Below, in pieces: positions 15,001 through 25,602 of a stretch of 64,000 bases of DNA (position 1 is its first letter; the number at the start of each line of letters is the position of its first letter). A model generated the notes under the pieces. It was not told the origin of the DNA and made no database searches. It saw only the letters and a program-made list of their open reading frames with translations. Where the stretch lies: positions 1,216,522 to 1,280,521 of the forward strand of contig NW_017803998.1 in the NCBI RefSeq assembly GCF_001625305.1. The letters are read 5' to 3'. Both the position numbers and the translations under genes were made by a program. The stretch comes from Branchiostoma belcheri (Eukaryota; Chordata; Leptocardii; Amphioxiformes; Branchiostomatidae).

Positions 15001-18000
15001 GGGGCGCTGCTACACTGTCCAGTCATAGTTCTGTCATTCTCAGTAGTTACAGTACAGTAGATACAGTCATTGTGATAGATAAACACACAATGGATTACAT
15101 TTCCTATTAAAGTCATACATGTAACATCAGTTGGGGGAATACCGTAATTAACAGACCACAAAAGGTCAGACACAGGAAGTTAGGTCCCAAAAACTGCCAG
15201 TAAGCCAGTTAGGAAGTTAGCTGGACCTGTTGAAAATGAATACTTTTGAAAGTACATTGAACGTCATACCATTTCTTTTGTTGTAACTTGTGTCAATAAA
15301 TTTAAAGAAACACTAGACTAAAATGGCTCCTGGAGGTTTGAAATCTCTGATTTCTTATTTAGTATGTAAGAAAAAGGCTTTAAAATCTGTACTCTTCATC
15401 TCTAGGTGACATCGTTGCTTGAGGAGCGGAACCATCTGAGGATGCAGTTTTCCCATGCTGCTCGGGGGCTGCAGGAAAGAGAGGCTCAACTCCAGGCCCT
15501 GCAGCTCCAGTACCAGCAGATCTCACAGAGGGAGCAGTTAGCATTGGTGGGACAGTCAGAGGTAATATTATACTTGATACTGCATTAAATGATCTTATTT
15601 TTTTATAGCATTAGCCAAATATCAGGTAAATAGTTCAGCACCAAGGACAGGCATGGTTGTACAGTAAAACCACTCTGAAACTTTGTTAAACATTTCAAAA
15701 TAGACATGTGGCCACCATAGTGAGATAGCCAATCATTATATGGCTCTTTCTAGTCCTTGCTTCTTTTATACTATGATTTTTAATGTTAATACTGATGAAT
15801 ATTTAAAAGGTTCATAGTTCAGCACCAAGGACAGGACTGGTATTCTTTACAATAGATTCATTTTGTTTGCAGAGATTCAATTTCGCGGTAGGATGGGAAA
15901 TGGATTTTTTGCCAAATGTTTGTAGCTGAAACAATTTTGTAGTACAGTAGAAATGAAATTTAATGCATCATGAAGGCATACTCACACTGTCATGAATTTG
16001 TAGGTTGAGGTCACCACAAAAAAATCGCAAAAATTAAACTGCCAGAAACATTTCAACATTTAAAGTTACTTTAGTGCTTTGTTTATAGGAAAGAGTTAAA
16101 TTTGTCTTGTTTTTTGCAGCACACATCTGAAGAGAAAACAATAGAAACCATGGAGGTGGAGGACACACAAGTCCAGATACAGCAAAAACCTGTGCAAGAG
16201 GATCCTGAGGTACACAACCTCAGTAAAAGGTCAGTGTTTTTCTCAGATTATCACTTCAAAAGTATGATTATAGAACTTGTTATAGTGCAATATGCTTGCT
16301 TGCTTGTTAGGTTTGTTTAGAATGGTATTTCAAAACATATTAGTGGCATTTTCTTAGTACATTGTATAAAATGTTGTCAACAGTTTTATGTACAGTAACT
16401 GATTTGTTGTGTTCAAATGACTTCTTTACCCTAAACTAACAGGTTAGAAGAGGCTGAACATGCAAGAGAAGCAATTGCACAGGAGATGGCCACACTAGAG
16501 GTTTGTCCTGGTTTTGATTGCAATTTTTTTGGATGAGGAATTTTAAACTGTATTGAGAAATCATGTAATTTCAACTTTCTTGGTTACAAAATAACAATGA
16601 TATCAAGGCCTTCAATGTCTTAAAGTGATAAAAGTGATGTAGTTGTGATGTTCTGAATGTTTTAACATGAAGTCATACAGTTTGAAACATAATGTGCATC
16701 TGGACAATTACCGTATAAGGCCTTTGCTGCATGCATTTCTTTAATAGAATTCTATGTTGTTTTATTTGGCATGCCATGGAGTATAATCATCTAGATTCTA
16801 GGTACATGTCTTTTAATTGGTTTATCATAAGCTTATTACATAAAATTTCAAGTTACTTTATTAACAGACTAACAGAATTTATTAACATTTCAGCTTTATT
16901 TTGTGTTTGAGGGAATATATAACTTTCCTAGAAAGCTATTCAAAAATTTTGGTATTCGTATGTTAAATTTTGAATAAGGGGACACTATGGGTGCACCAGT
17001 GGTTTACTGCGTACAAAAATGTCTACATTTGATGTCTTTTTTTTTCTTTACAGTCCCTTTTACAACAGGAGCGGGACCAGAAGATATCCCTGGAGGACTC
17101 TCTGTTAGCTGCTCAGTCGGAAATCAAAGCGTATCAGAACCAGCCTCCGCCGAACAAGGAGGTTAGTGTAAGTAACAACCCAGCTTATCTGGGTGGGGTG
17201 CACGATGGCGGCCATCTTGGTGTGGTGCATCATGGGAAGTTTCTTTGTGGTTTGGGCACTGGTATTTTATTATCTTTGTGGTTGAGGTACTTAAATGTAT
17301 TTTGTTTTCTTTCATTTTGTTCCATGACCGTGCTTTGTCACCAACATTTAACTAACATATATAATTATACAATACTGAATACATTTTTCTTGATTGTACT
17401 CTTTACATGTAGTTCACTGTCTTGTTTGAATGTTGCTATGATTTTGCAGTTTTACATCTTCAAATAAAAAGAATGTGAAATAGAAGAATTTACATATAGT
17501 CTTTTAACTGCATTTGCGGAATGAAAATCACTCTAATGCCACAGCGTGAGTCTTTTGTTTGTAAGTTTTGCTAGTTTGTACACCATTGTTGAATGATATA
17601 AATATAATCATGACCTAATAATTTAACTAACATTTTCATACATCTTTCAGTATCGAATCAACATCGATGGAGCAGAGGAAGCAGTCGAGCTCAACCCCTT
17701 CGACTACCGTGCTTTGAAGATCAGTAAGTACATTTTCATAAATGAATGTTAAAAATACTGAAGCCACAACACAAGCGGTGTTGTTGCTTACATGTAAGTT
17801 GGCATCAGATTAAAAAGAAAAAATATATATCTCTCTAAATACCGGTATCTTGGACATGTTTGAATGTTGACAGACGTTTGTATGTTCCCTGCATTTGTAA
17901 TGCAAAAAGTTTGGTGGTCCATAAAAGTGTAAACTTATCTGTTGCATTCGACCTTCCCTATGGAATAATTTGTTGCTTAAAACAGCTTGGTCAGGCTTAC

Positions 18001-18578
18001 CATGTAGCTTTCACAAGAATGGCGATATTCATAATTGGATTTTAACCTTCTCCATGCTACCTAACCCCAAAACCAATATTAAATTGGCAGCCAAATGATT
18101 ACTTCAGTGTTCTAAAGGTTACAAGGTGCTATGTTGACTAAGAATGTTTTCCTGATAGTACGACATGCAATACAAATTTTCTAAATGTTTGTTACAGCTC
18201 GGAAGATGACTCCATGTTGTATGACCTTGGACAAGTGGTTACGGGGACGAAGGTGAGATTAAACAGTAACTGTTATATTCTTAAATGTTCATTTTGTAAT
18301 TTCATAGTTGTCATATTTAATAGATTTTCAAAAAGGCATCATTTGTGAAGTAATAAGCACAAGGATCATTAAGTCAGTAATTCAATGTTCTTGAACAGTT
18401 TAAGTCAATGAAAAAATTGTGATGTTTATCATGAATTACATGTTACTATTTTCATCGCCCCTGTAGCCTGTACCTGACCAGGATGCTGAGGACACGCCCC
18501 TGCTGTCGGTTCATCTCATTTGCATACCTGTTCGTACTTCATGTGATTGCTTTCATGTTCTTTTACGCCTTCTTCTAA
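1..18578 (+). CDS. GOLGB1: Giantin-like giant golgin, 3' part (18 exons seen)
   Basis: Very long coiled-coil protein with a C-terminal membrane anchor, the architecture of giantin, a Golgi vesicle tether. Exons from splice sites and phase: 1-106 (partial), 548-643, 1238-1366, 1779-1925, 2669-2839, 4282-4340, 4662-4786, 5328-5503, 6309-6502, 7236-14538, 14877-14996, 15406-15561, 16120-16229, 16443-16500, 17054-17161 (or 17167), 17651-17723, 18198-18252, 18467-18578. They join in one frame to about 3,098 residues; the N terminus lies upstream. The product is almost entirely heptad-rich Glu/Gln/Leu/Lys sequence. The last exon encodes a basic stretch, then a hydrophobic segment (FISFAYLFVLHVIAFMFFYAFF) ending at the stop, so a tail-anchored Golgi protein is likely. 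Total length is close to vertebrate giantin. Other anchored golgins (golgin-84, CASP) are much shorter and GRIP golgins lack the anchor. The orthology is inferred from architecture, since coiled coils align poorly. Confidence 0.72.
140..440 (-). mobile_element. SINE fragment, giantin intron
   Basis: 'CACCAGTTTTGTACAGTAAGTACAAGCTGTGTTAGACTGGACTG', the 'TGAGGTGTGGCTT' block and the tRNA-like 'GGGATTTGAACCCAGAACCTTC' reversed B-box region match the order of the SINE copy at 32700-33087. A smaller third copy of the tail lies at 33095-33170. Confidence 0.6.
860..987. repeat. Inverted repeat, about 47-bp arms
   Basis: The left arm 860-906 (AGAAAACAGTTACTCAAGCA...) pairs with 941-987 (...TGCTTGAGTAACTGTTTTCT) with few mismatches. 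The right-arm sequence and its flank (CAGTTGCT.GAGTA..., TATCTCATTA.CT.GATGT.TAACCTT.ATCG) recur at about 51472-51545, and part at about 30076-30115. So it is a dispersed foldback family. Confidence 0.75.
2335..2620. repeat. Dispersed repeat with ACCAATG motifs
   Basis: 'ATTAATAGTTCAACCAATGACA...GTAGCAGTTCGACCAATGA' is closely matched at 38879-38935 ('ATTAGCAGTTGAACCAATGGC...TAGTGGTTCGACCAATGA'). The 3' portion 'AGAGGTGGTCACT.GTAC...' also matches 1187-1232. Element class unknown. Confidence 0.55.
3744..3970. mobile_element. Palindromic element, about 91-bp arms, giantin intron
   Basis: The left arm 3744-3834 pairs with the right arm 3879-3970, with a few mismatches only near the loop. Within each arm the phrase TCCATAATATC occurs twice, 18 bases apart. 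Such foldback units are typical non-autonomous MITEs. I could not define a clear target-site duplication. Confidence 0.85.
5535..5835 (+). mobile_element. CR1/L2-like LINE 3' end, truncated
   Basis: Encodes YQSCQPRIEVFKNSFFPRTI then AEWNSLSPSTVGALSIYSFK, the typical C-terminal tail after a non-LTR reverse transcriptase. A short 3' UTR with GTGTAATATAGCCAGCTGCC and an ACAGATACAGATA tail follows. Copies of the same end lie at 50862-51240 and 60040-60235 (minus), with tiny remnants at about 31780-31835 and 55128-55170. All are 5'-truncated, as expected for target-primed insertion. Confidence 0.75.
6531..6760 (+). mobile_element. tRNA-derived SINE
   Basis: Begins with a tRNA-like head: A-box-like TGGCGTAGCGG and B-box GGTTTGAGTCC about 45 bases later. 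The family block 'TGTGCCCTTGGGAAAGGCA' with 'CTCACTTCGCTCAGGTG' follows. The same order, reversed, is seen at 32700-33087. It sits in a giantin intron. It is not a functional tRNA: the acceptor stem is not closed. Confidence 0.8.
7236..14538 (+). CDS. GOLGB1: Giant 7.3-kb coiled-coil exon of the giantin-like gene
   Basis: Single exon of 7,303 bases: acceptor TATAG at 7231-7235, donor GAG/GTTAG at 14538. It encodes about 2,434 residues without interruption. The upstream exon ends with two bases of a split Arg codon completed here, and the downstream exon starts in phase 0. The 8.2-8.7 kb part is Gln-rich, with repeated LQQ..VQN(I/V)T.ELQQER units about 28 residues apart, pointing to internal duplication. 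Around 9.2-9.8 kb, units carry a recurring 'VEEKE' pattern. Around 12.8-13.3 kb, units carry a recurring 'ETSD..GGKLKKELE' pattern. Antisense frames stay open over hundreds of bases because of the codon bias, and are not genes. Confidence 0.9.
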
Positions 18579-19514
18579 AGAATCGAACATCACCAACATC
18601 AAATATCGTACATGACACCACTTATCAAGAACTATCGACAACAAGAGTATGTCCTGTCTAAGGAATGTAATTTCCACTCTCATATCTGTACCCTAAGATT
18701 GCCACATTGAAAAAAAGGTGAAATTTTAAGAAAATCCAAGAAATGCTGCATCAGTATAAACTTAAATGCTCAACAATTGTACAAGGTATACAAAGCTTGG
18801 AATCTATTGCTGTATAAAAAACATACTCATATGAGACTAATGTACCTTACAAAGACTATAATACAGTAATATGGGATGAGAATGTGCTTCTACACTCAAT
18901 GGTCAAATATGTAGCGTTTAGGCATTTTTTTAGACATTGCTCTATTGTACAATGCAAGGGTTGTCACACATCAATATGTACTTAAATTTGGTATTCAAAT
19001 GCATTGATAAAAATCCTGGTACAGAATATGATGGACTTGTATATAGTGAACCATGCATATCAACGTATTTGGGACACAAACTCAGAAATTGATAATACAA
19101 ATCGTTTTGGTCTTCTTTTAGTTTTGGACAAACTGAACAAACCATTACGCTTCAGACATCTAGATGTTCAAGTTATTCTTGAAAAGGCCTTGATAACACC
19201 AATTATTTTCTGTGGCAGTCTTAGTGCACTCGGCAGTACAAAATGTATTATGAGAGTTAACGCTAGATTCAAAATTGTTATGTATATTGTAAATAATGTA
19301 ACTACAGATAGATGTAAATGCAAAGTTAGTTTTACTGTCAGCCATAAGATGGTGAATTTTATTCCGCTAAAATGCCAATATTGAAGAGTCATTGAAACAA
19401 TTATAATATCACAATGCAAGTATATTTTGCTGCTTCCTGTATAAGGCCTATCATGAACAGATGATTGTAAAGTGTTAGAATTTGAGTTCTGAGTATCTGC
19501 ATTATATGAAATTT

Positions 19515-19740
19515 AAATTCTTCAATCAGTGACTGTATTTAAAGGTAAAAACACGTACCTCCAAATTTTCGGTGTCGACTGTACACCTTTCTCAAGGAGT
19601 GACCTAGTCTCGCGAGAACACTNNNNNNNNNNNNNNNNNNNNCGAGACTAGGTCACTCCTTGAGAAAGGTGTACAGTCGACACCGAAAATTTGGAGGTAC
19701 GTGTTTTTACCTTTAAATACAGTCACTGATTGAAGAATTT
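19515..19740. repeat. Long palindrome (98-bp arms) around an assembly gap
   Basis: The left arm 19515-19612 is the reverse complement of the right arm 19643-19740 with no mismatch I could find. Between them lie ten bases and the 20-base N run. Outer ends read AAATTCTTCAATCAGTGAC and an inner module reads CCTCCAAATTTTCGGTG. The palindrome at 45737-45926 shares both the outer end and the inner module. Confidence 0.9.
19623..19642. other. Assembly gap (20 N)
   Basis: A run of exactly 20 N at the centre of a palindrome. The real loop length is unknown. Hairpin centres commonly break assemblies. Confidence 0.99.
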
Positions 19741-20714
19741 CTACTAACTGTTAATTCTACGTGACTGATGAACCTCTTCAACGATGAAATTTAAAATTGT
19801 TAAGAATGGAACAGAATGTAGTAAGTTAATGCTAAGCATTTTTTATCAATTCTTCCTAATTTTAATTTTTTTTCTGTTGCAATTGCTGTATAATTATCAT
19901 TATAAATATCATTAGCAAAATTATGATAGCTGACTCAGCCACATGTGTATTATAGTAGACAGGGTATCTGTGTAATTACATATTTCCAGGTATGGAAGTA
20001 TTGTTTTGGGTGGCTAAACGCTGGGTTTGTGTGCCTGTTTGTCTGGGCAGTGTAGGTGGGTGGGGAAGATTGACAGGCAGAATGGTCAGAGATCAATGTA
20101 GTAGCTGTGATTTCTTTAACTTAATTTTTCTCAGAATTAAAAAGAATCTCTAAGCATTATAATATCTCGAGACGTTTTTCTGCAAAAAAATGCAATTCTT
20201 TCAACATGATATAAAATTCAAAGACTTCAAACTTAAGATGTATAAAATATATGTAAAAAAAGTGGAAAGTCTGGCATAGTGAAATGTATTGATAAATACA
20301 GGTCTTATGTTAAATGTAGTAGACCTCATTTTTAAAAGGGAGGTGGCATTTCATAATAATTATGCTAGTTTAATTCACTGTCATTCATGTAGTATATGCA
20401 TATACATGTGCCCATAAACATTCATTTAAGCTTAATGTGTCTTAAGCATATTCACAGTTCAACTTAATGTTGACCACACATTTTTAGAACTTAAAATAGG
20501 AAAGAATATTAGAAATCTTGAAAGTTCAAAACAACATATGATATGATACCACAGGGGCTTCAATATATATGAACTAAAATGAAAATTATGCTGCAATGTA
20601 CATGGCTAGTTGAAGCAATCATTAGTATGATATTCTTTGTAGACTTGTTTCATGTTTTAGATTTTAATTATATGACTTTTTTGTGGGCACTTTTGCATAT
20701 GCATATTGTTGAAG

Positions 20715-20720
20715 AATAAA
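20715..20720 (+). terminator. Poly(A) signal, giantin-like gene
   Basis: AATAAA followed within 50 bases by GTGTTAATTTAGCGTGTGTT. It is the nearest canonical signal seen downstream of the stop at 18578. Confidence 0.45.
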
Positions 20721-20831
20721 CAGAGATTACTTGACAATGTGTTAATTTAGCGTGTGTTGTTTAAAAGTCCCTACTATATCAGAATGATAGTACAATTTTA
20801 TAAAAATGTTTTGATCACCACTTCCTATTAA

Positions 20832-21402
20832 TAGTGCTGAACACCATCCATACACAGGCAAACATACCTATCCTTGGTACTGAACACCATCTACACACAG
20901 GTAAAGATGCCTGTCCTTGGCACTGAACACCATCCACACACAGGTAAACATGCCTGTCCTTGGTACTGAACACCATCCACACACAAGTAAACATACCTGT
21001 CCTTGGTGCTGAACACCATCCACACACAGGTAAACATGCCTGTCCTTGGTGCTGAACTCCATCCACGCACGGGTAAACATGCCTGTCCTTGGTGCTGAAC
21101 ACCATCCACACTCAAGAAACACGCCTGTCCTTGGTACTGAACACCATCCACACACAGGTAAACATACCTGTCCTTGGTGCTGAACTCCATCCACGCACGG
21201 GTAAACATGCCTGTCCTTGGTGCTGAACTCCATCCACGCACAGGTAAACATGCCTGTCCTTGGTGCTGAACACCATCCACACACAGGCAAACATGCCTGT
21301 CCTTGGTGCTGAACACCATCCACACACAGGTAAACATGCCTGTCCTTGGTGCTGAACACCATCCACACACAGGTGAATAAGCCTGTCCTTGGTGCTGAAT
21401 AA
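20832..21402. repeat. Minisatellite, 43-bp unit, about 13 copies
   Basis: Unit resembles TGAACACCATCCACACACAG followed by GTAAACATGCCTGTCCTTGGTGC. Successive TGAACACC starts at 20838, 20881, 20924 and 20967 give an exact 43-bp period. It lies between the convergent giantin-like and HS1BP3-like genes. The minus strand is open in all three frames because no frame of the unit contains a stop. Confidence 0.95.
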
Positions 21403-22104
21403 AATTCATACAAGGAGCATATTGTATTCATTATTTAATCGAAAATCTCCATAACATTCTATAATTGCATTGTCTATTGTAAGGAACAATCTATTCTTCA
21501 ATTGCAATGTATTCTGAATTATCAAAATAAAATTTGCACAACTTGAGAAAGTTTAAAGAGTGTCTCTGTAAAACTATTAAAACAGATATGCACTTTGATA
21601 ACTTTTTCTATCAACAAGAATATCTAAAACTGACCCTCTTACATTGTACCTTTTCCATATTGTTAAAAACTACAAACAAGAATGGCATTATATATGTAAG
21701 TTAAACATTTTGCACCAAATTAAGTTAAAAGAATCTTCATGTTATTGTTATTTACTTCCCCTTTTCAACATATTGGTGCAATTACCTAACATTTCTGACA
21801 TTTATGGCATGGTTAAAACAGCCCACATTAGGTGCACTGAGTTTGTGGTACCACCGCAAACTACCAGAATGTAAACAAACTGGCTGAGAGCTGTATTTCC
21901 AGCTTTTAAACACACTCGTAATCATCTTTTTGGCACCTCCACTCCATGAATGGCCCTTATTTGCAATGGAGTAGGGTTGATTCAACTTACTTTGTAAAGA
22001 AATGACTGGAGAAAATTGACTTTTTGTATCATCCTAATGTTACATAATGAAGCTTTAGACTGATGACTTACAAGTTATGGTATTGTTTTGGTCTCTAAGA
22101 TGAT

Positions 22105-25100
22105 TTAGAAAAGATTTAGATCATCCTCTTGTTGATTGGACTCCATCTGAATGTACTTCATGATGTCATCATCACCCATAGATTCTACAGCACTGACGTC
22201 ACTTCCAGGTAGATCGTCAGCAGAACGGGCTGTTTTCGTTAAGTTCGGTTTGGGCGCGGTCGGTGGCTTCTTGCCCGGTCTTGGCGCAGGTACGGGGCGA
22301 GGTTTTGGCGATGGTTTTGGTTTCTCTTTGGAGATGCTGAGAAGTTTGTCCAGGTCGTCTTCGATGGTGAGGAGATCAGTGTTATCTTCAACCTGCTGGG
22401 ACAAATTAAATACAAATTGATAGTAGGTGGTTCTGCACTGCAGTTTTCACATGCATCACTAGAGGGCATCACTGACTGGTGCTTTAGTTACTGCAGTTTT
22501 ACACACAGTAGAACAACTGTATGTCTTGCATGAGGGAAAACAAATATATGTACATGTAAAGATTTCTCAAAGAAGAAAACTTTATATACACACATACATG
22601 GTTGACCTTTTTACTAAAATTCAACACAGCAAAACACAACAAAACAAGCAAATAAACGAACCTGTACAGTAGGTTCTGGTTTAGTTTCTACCCGAGCTCC
22701 CTCGGGAATGAACAACTCTTGGTCCTCGTCTTCTTCTTCGAACAACTTGACCCCCTGTGACCTCGTGACGTTACCGGTCTTGACGGGCGCCGCCCCAAAC
22801 AAATCGTCGTCTACCGTTGTACTCGTTGACGTCTGTCCGAAGAGATCTACATCCAAATCATCTCCAACATCGCCTCCGAAGATGTCAACTTTTTTTGGCA
22901 AGTTCTGATCGTCTTCAGGTTTGGCCGAATCTTCATCCGAGGGATGGAACTTTTCCTCAAAGATGTCTTCTTTCTTTTCTGGTTGAGAAGGTGTGATCTT
23001 GGCCTCGGCTTTTCTTAAGTAGTAGGTGGACTTGGACTTGCTGACACCAAGAAACTCCAAAAGCTGTTAGATAGAAATGAAAAGCCTTTCTTTACTTTTT
23101 TGGCAATTTCCATGAACCAATTGTAAAAGAGGAAGAAAATTCAATTACTTCTTTTTTTCCAAGGAAAAGAAAGTATTTTGCTTGATTTTGAATTGAGAAG
23201 CAATTGAAGTCATTACTAGCATTATGTCAGAAAGAATGGTAAAACTATTTTTCAATTATAGTTGGATTTAGCTACAGCTACTACTGTAAGATTTGTAAAA
23301 AAATTGGGGAAATTCTTAATCTTACAGCCTGCAGTACCAATGATAGGCACTGTGTGGTGCTTTTAGCTAGACTTTTAGTTGCACCTGGACTTACATGTAC
23401 ATGTACATGCTGCACAGATACATGCTAGGTTTTGGGCCTTTCTCTTATTTTTTAGATAAATTTAGATTTAAAGAAAATATTCCTCAGTGACAAAATATTC
23501 TAAATGTAGAGGATGGTCAGACCTCAGGACTGGTCGCCATTTTGGGAGTCCTTGCGATGAACCTGAGGAAGGTGTCACACGCGTTTCTTCTCTCCTTGGT
23601 AACGGCAGCTGAGGACTTAAGAACCATGCGGGAGGGCAGGGTGGGTAATGCTGTACCGGAAAACTTCTCATCAAGACTCTTGTGCAGAGCTGTGGGGAGA
23701 AAAACATTTGATTTTCTGACCTTTCCGAAAGTTTTGAACAAAAAAATTCATTCATTCATTCATTCATTCATTCATTCATTCATTCATTCATTCATTCATT
23801 CATTCATTCATTCATTCATTCATTCATTCATTCATTCATTCATTCATTCATTCATTCATTCATTTGTTCATTCATTAATTCATTCATTTGTTCATTCATT
23901 CGTACATCCATTCATTGAGTCATTTATTCATCCATTTATTTATTCATTAATACATACATCCATTCATCTATCAATCCATCCATCCATTAAATCTATTCAT
24001 TCATTAAGTCATTTACTCATGAATCCATTCATCTGTCCATCCATCAATTCAGTGAGTCCTTTATTCATCTATCCATCATTCATTCATTCATTCCTGATGT
24101 TAGAAAAAGTTTTACCCATTTTGCAAGAAGATTTTTAATTAGCATTTAAGACATTGTTTTTATCTTATTCACATGTGTTATTTTTATCATTCTTAGGTAA
24201 CCCGGATAGTGAGTGAGTGTGAGTGATCATTCTTAGGTTTAGGAAGAAAGACTTTCACGTTGAAGGACCCTGAGTCCATGCTACTATTGTCACCTCCCTG
24301 TATGGTTATGTCTGACTCAGAAGAGGTTTGAAGAATAAAAAGAAGTAAACTTGCCTTCAAACTCAGCATACTTGTGGCTGCACATGAACTGTACCACATC
24401 ATTTGCCTTGTGCTTTGGGCTCTTGAAGACGGCAAGATTGGTGATGACGATCGTTTGGTACAGTGTGGTGGTAGCCAAAGTTCCTGAAACATTTAGTTTT
24501 TGACTTTAGTATTTTCCATAAAAATGTGCATTTTCAGAATAAGAATGCTTCATGTTTGTATGTATAGGAACATATCAGTGGGATACCAGACTGTTTGCAA
24601 TTCTACCTTTTTCTGTCAGGGGTCGCAACTACACTAAAAAACGTTTTTGACTGCCTTATTTTCTCCCCCCTGACAAATAGGGACTGGATCACGTTTTCCA
24701 CCAACCCATAATCATAGAAATAAATTGCATAATATCTAGAAACTTAGCCTGGTAACCATTCCAAGCGGGACAACCGACTTTTTTTCTGTAAGCAGAATAA
24801 CTGAATTCCACCCCGTAAAAATCCCCCGTGTGTACTAAGCGATCTGGGCGGGCGGACAGCGCTCCCAGCGCCGAGGAGTTCACGGGATGCTTACGATTGA
24901 ATGGTTACCAGGCCAGCCTGAGAAAATACGCTTCGGGAAGCATATAGACACAATTCAATAACACGAAAAAATTCAATTCAAAATTTGACAACGCCAAGGA
25001 TACGCCCCCTTTTTCTAACACCTGTTTGGTAGACTGTTACCAGCAATTTCTTCGGTTTGGGGAACGCTCAGATCCAGCCCCGTTTCCGTGTTTCTCAGCT

Positions 25101-25131
25101 CTCGCGTAGTGACAGTGGCTGCTATCGGCAT
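22105..25131 (-). CDS. HS1BP3: HCLS1-binding protein 3 homologue, PX domain, complete
   Basis: Five coding exons on the minus strand: 25131-25041 (start ATG at 25131), 24483-24355, 23689-23523, 23063-22662, 22395-22105 (or starting 22392). They join in frame to about 359 residues; human HS1BP3 is 392. The N terminus (GLDLSVPQTEE) leads into a PX domain at about residues 17-125, with YQTIVITNLAVFKSPKHKA, VVQFMCSHKYAEFE, the loop ALPTLPSRMVL and the ending SPELLEFLG, each matching the family position by position. The middle is acidic with repeated DIF/DLF motifs. The end has a Pro-rich SH3-ligand stretch (PKPSPKPRPVPAPRPGKKP) and the family's terminal MGDDDIMKYIQ...LF. PX domains bind phosphoinositides on membranes, and the human protein binds the cortactin-like HS1 via SH3. 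Intron 2 uses a GC donor. Head-to-head with the ARHGAP1-type gene. Confidence 0.93.
23746..23864. repeat. (ATTC)n microsatellite, about 30 copies
   Basis: Essentially perfect tetranucleotide array in HS1BP3 intron 2, followed by degenerate copies to about 24093. Its open frame (HSFIHSFIHSF) is low-complexity and not a gene. Confidence 0.97.
24349..24355 (-). other. GC-AG splice donor in HS1BP3 intron 2
   Basis: On the minus strand the exon ends GAAG at 24355 and the intron starts GCAAGT (24354-24349). Joining to the acceptor CCCACAG at 23690 gives GAA-GCT (E-A) and continues the PX domain (YAEFEALHKSLDEKF). The nearby GTTTAC donor would give a frame with a stop within a few codons. AG/GCAAGT is the known strong consensus for GC donors. 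Confidence 0.85.
24746..24914. mobile_element. Short inverted-repeat element (MITE), AGCCTGGTAACCATTC ends
   Basis: Left end GCCTGGTAACCATTC and right end GAATGGTTACCAGGC are exact inverted repeats about 165 bp apart, inside HS1BP3 intron 1. A related internal fragment (CCCCGTAAAAA..CCCG.GTGTACTA) recurs at about 52570-52680. The 69-bp element at 36139-36207 has similar ends. Confidence 0.75.
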
Positions 25132-25602
25132 GGTGGTACTCTGTGTTTCCTACATACGCTACATTAAGAAGAAGTAAGACGTCGTTTCGCAAGGAAAGAC
25201 GCAGGGAGAAAGTTTAGAAGGATGCTAGGCGACCCTTGAACTCAAATGTCTTGTGACTTCCGGGTTTTGAGATCATGCCATTACCGTTGTAGGGGTGCCT
25301 ATTCACTGGTTTGATATTGCAATTATTCGGTAAATTCTATGTTGTAAAACGATTTAAATGTAAGACATTGAGAATGATTATTGTTATGTACATGAATATA
25401 ATATTATTTTTATTTGGGGATGAAAATATATGAGATACAGATTTTGGGAAAAAAGTGGCACGCCCCGTCTGCCAAATGACGTCAGGTCCAAAAACATGGC
25501 GGTTTAGGAAGCAAGTCGAACGTGTTATCGAGAAAAACTCTGCAATTTCTGCGGAAATTCTGACCTTACGGCAACATTTCACGGCAACTTAGGCGCCTAG
25601 TC
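25132..25602. promoter_or_regulatory. Head-to-head promoter between HS1BP3 and ARHGAP1 genes
   Basis: Only 471 bases separate the two ATGs. Near the plus-strand gene there is a full CRE palindrome TGACGTCA (25477-25484) and a YY1-like ACATGGCGG (25494-25502). No TATA box was recognised on either side. The divergent arrangement suggests shared regulation, which is inference. Confidence 0.65.

Larger units (their letters stand above)
18579..20735 (+). other. Probable 3' UTR of the giantin-like gene
   Basis: About 2.15 kb of AT-rich sequence after the stop, with no coding exon recognised. The first AATAAA seen is at 20715-20720, followed by GT-rich sequence at about 20739-20765, as expected for a poly(A) site. 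The stretch contains the gap-split palindrome at 19515-19740, which would sit in the mature transcript if this UTR is right. UTR extent is inferred. Confidence 0.45.

Noticed and set aside
20815-21431. Overlapping minus-strand frames of 84-187 residues with repeated MFTCVWMVFSTKDRH
   Set aside because: Produced by the 43-bp minisatellite; several frames are equally open and there is no promoter, splice signal or family.
23542-24138. 198-residue plus frame rich in HSFIHSFIHSF
   Set aside because: Translation of the (ATTC)n array, antisense to the real HS1BP3 exon at 23523-23689.
24193-24492. Minus frame reading FQELWLPPHCTKRSSSP
   Set aside because: Wrong frame of the PX-domain exon; the correct frame reads TLATTTLYQTIVITNLAVFK.
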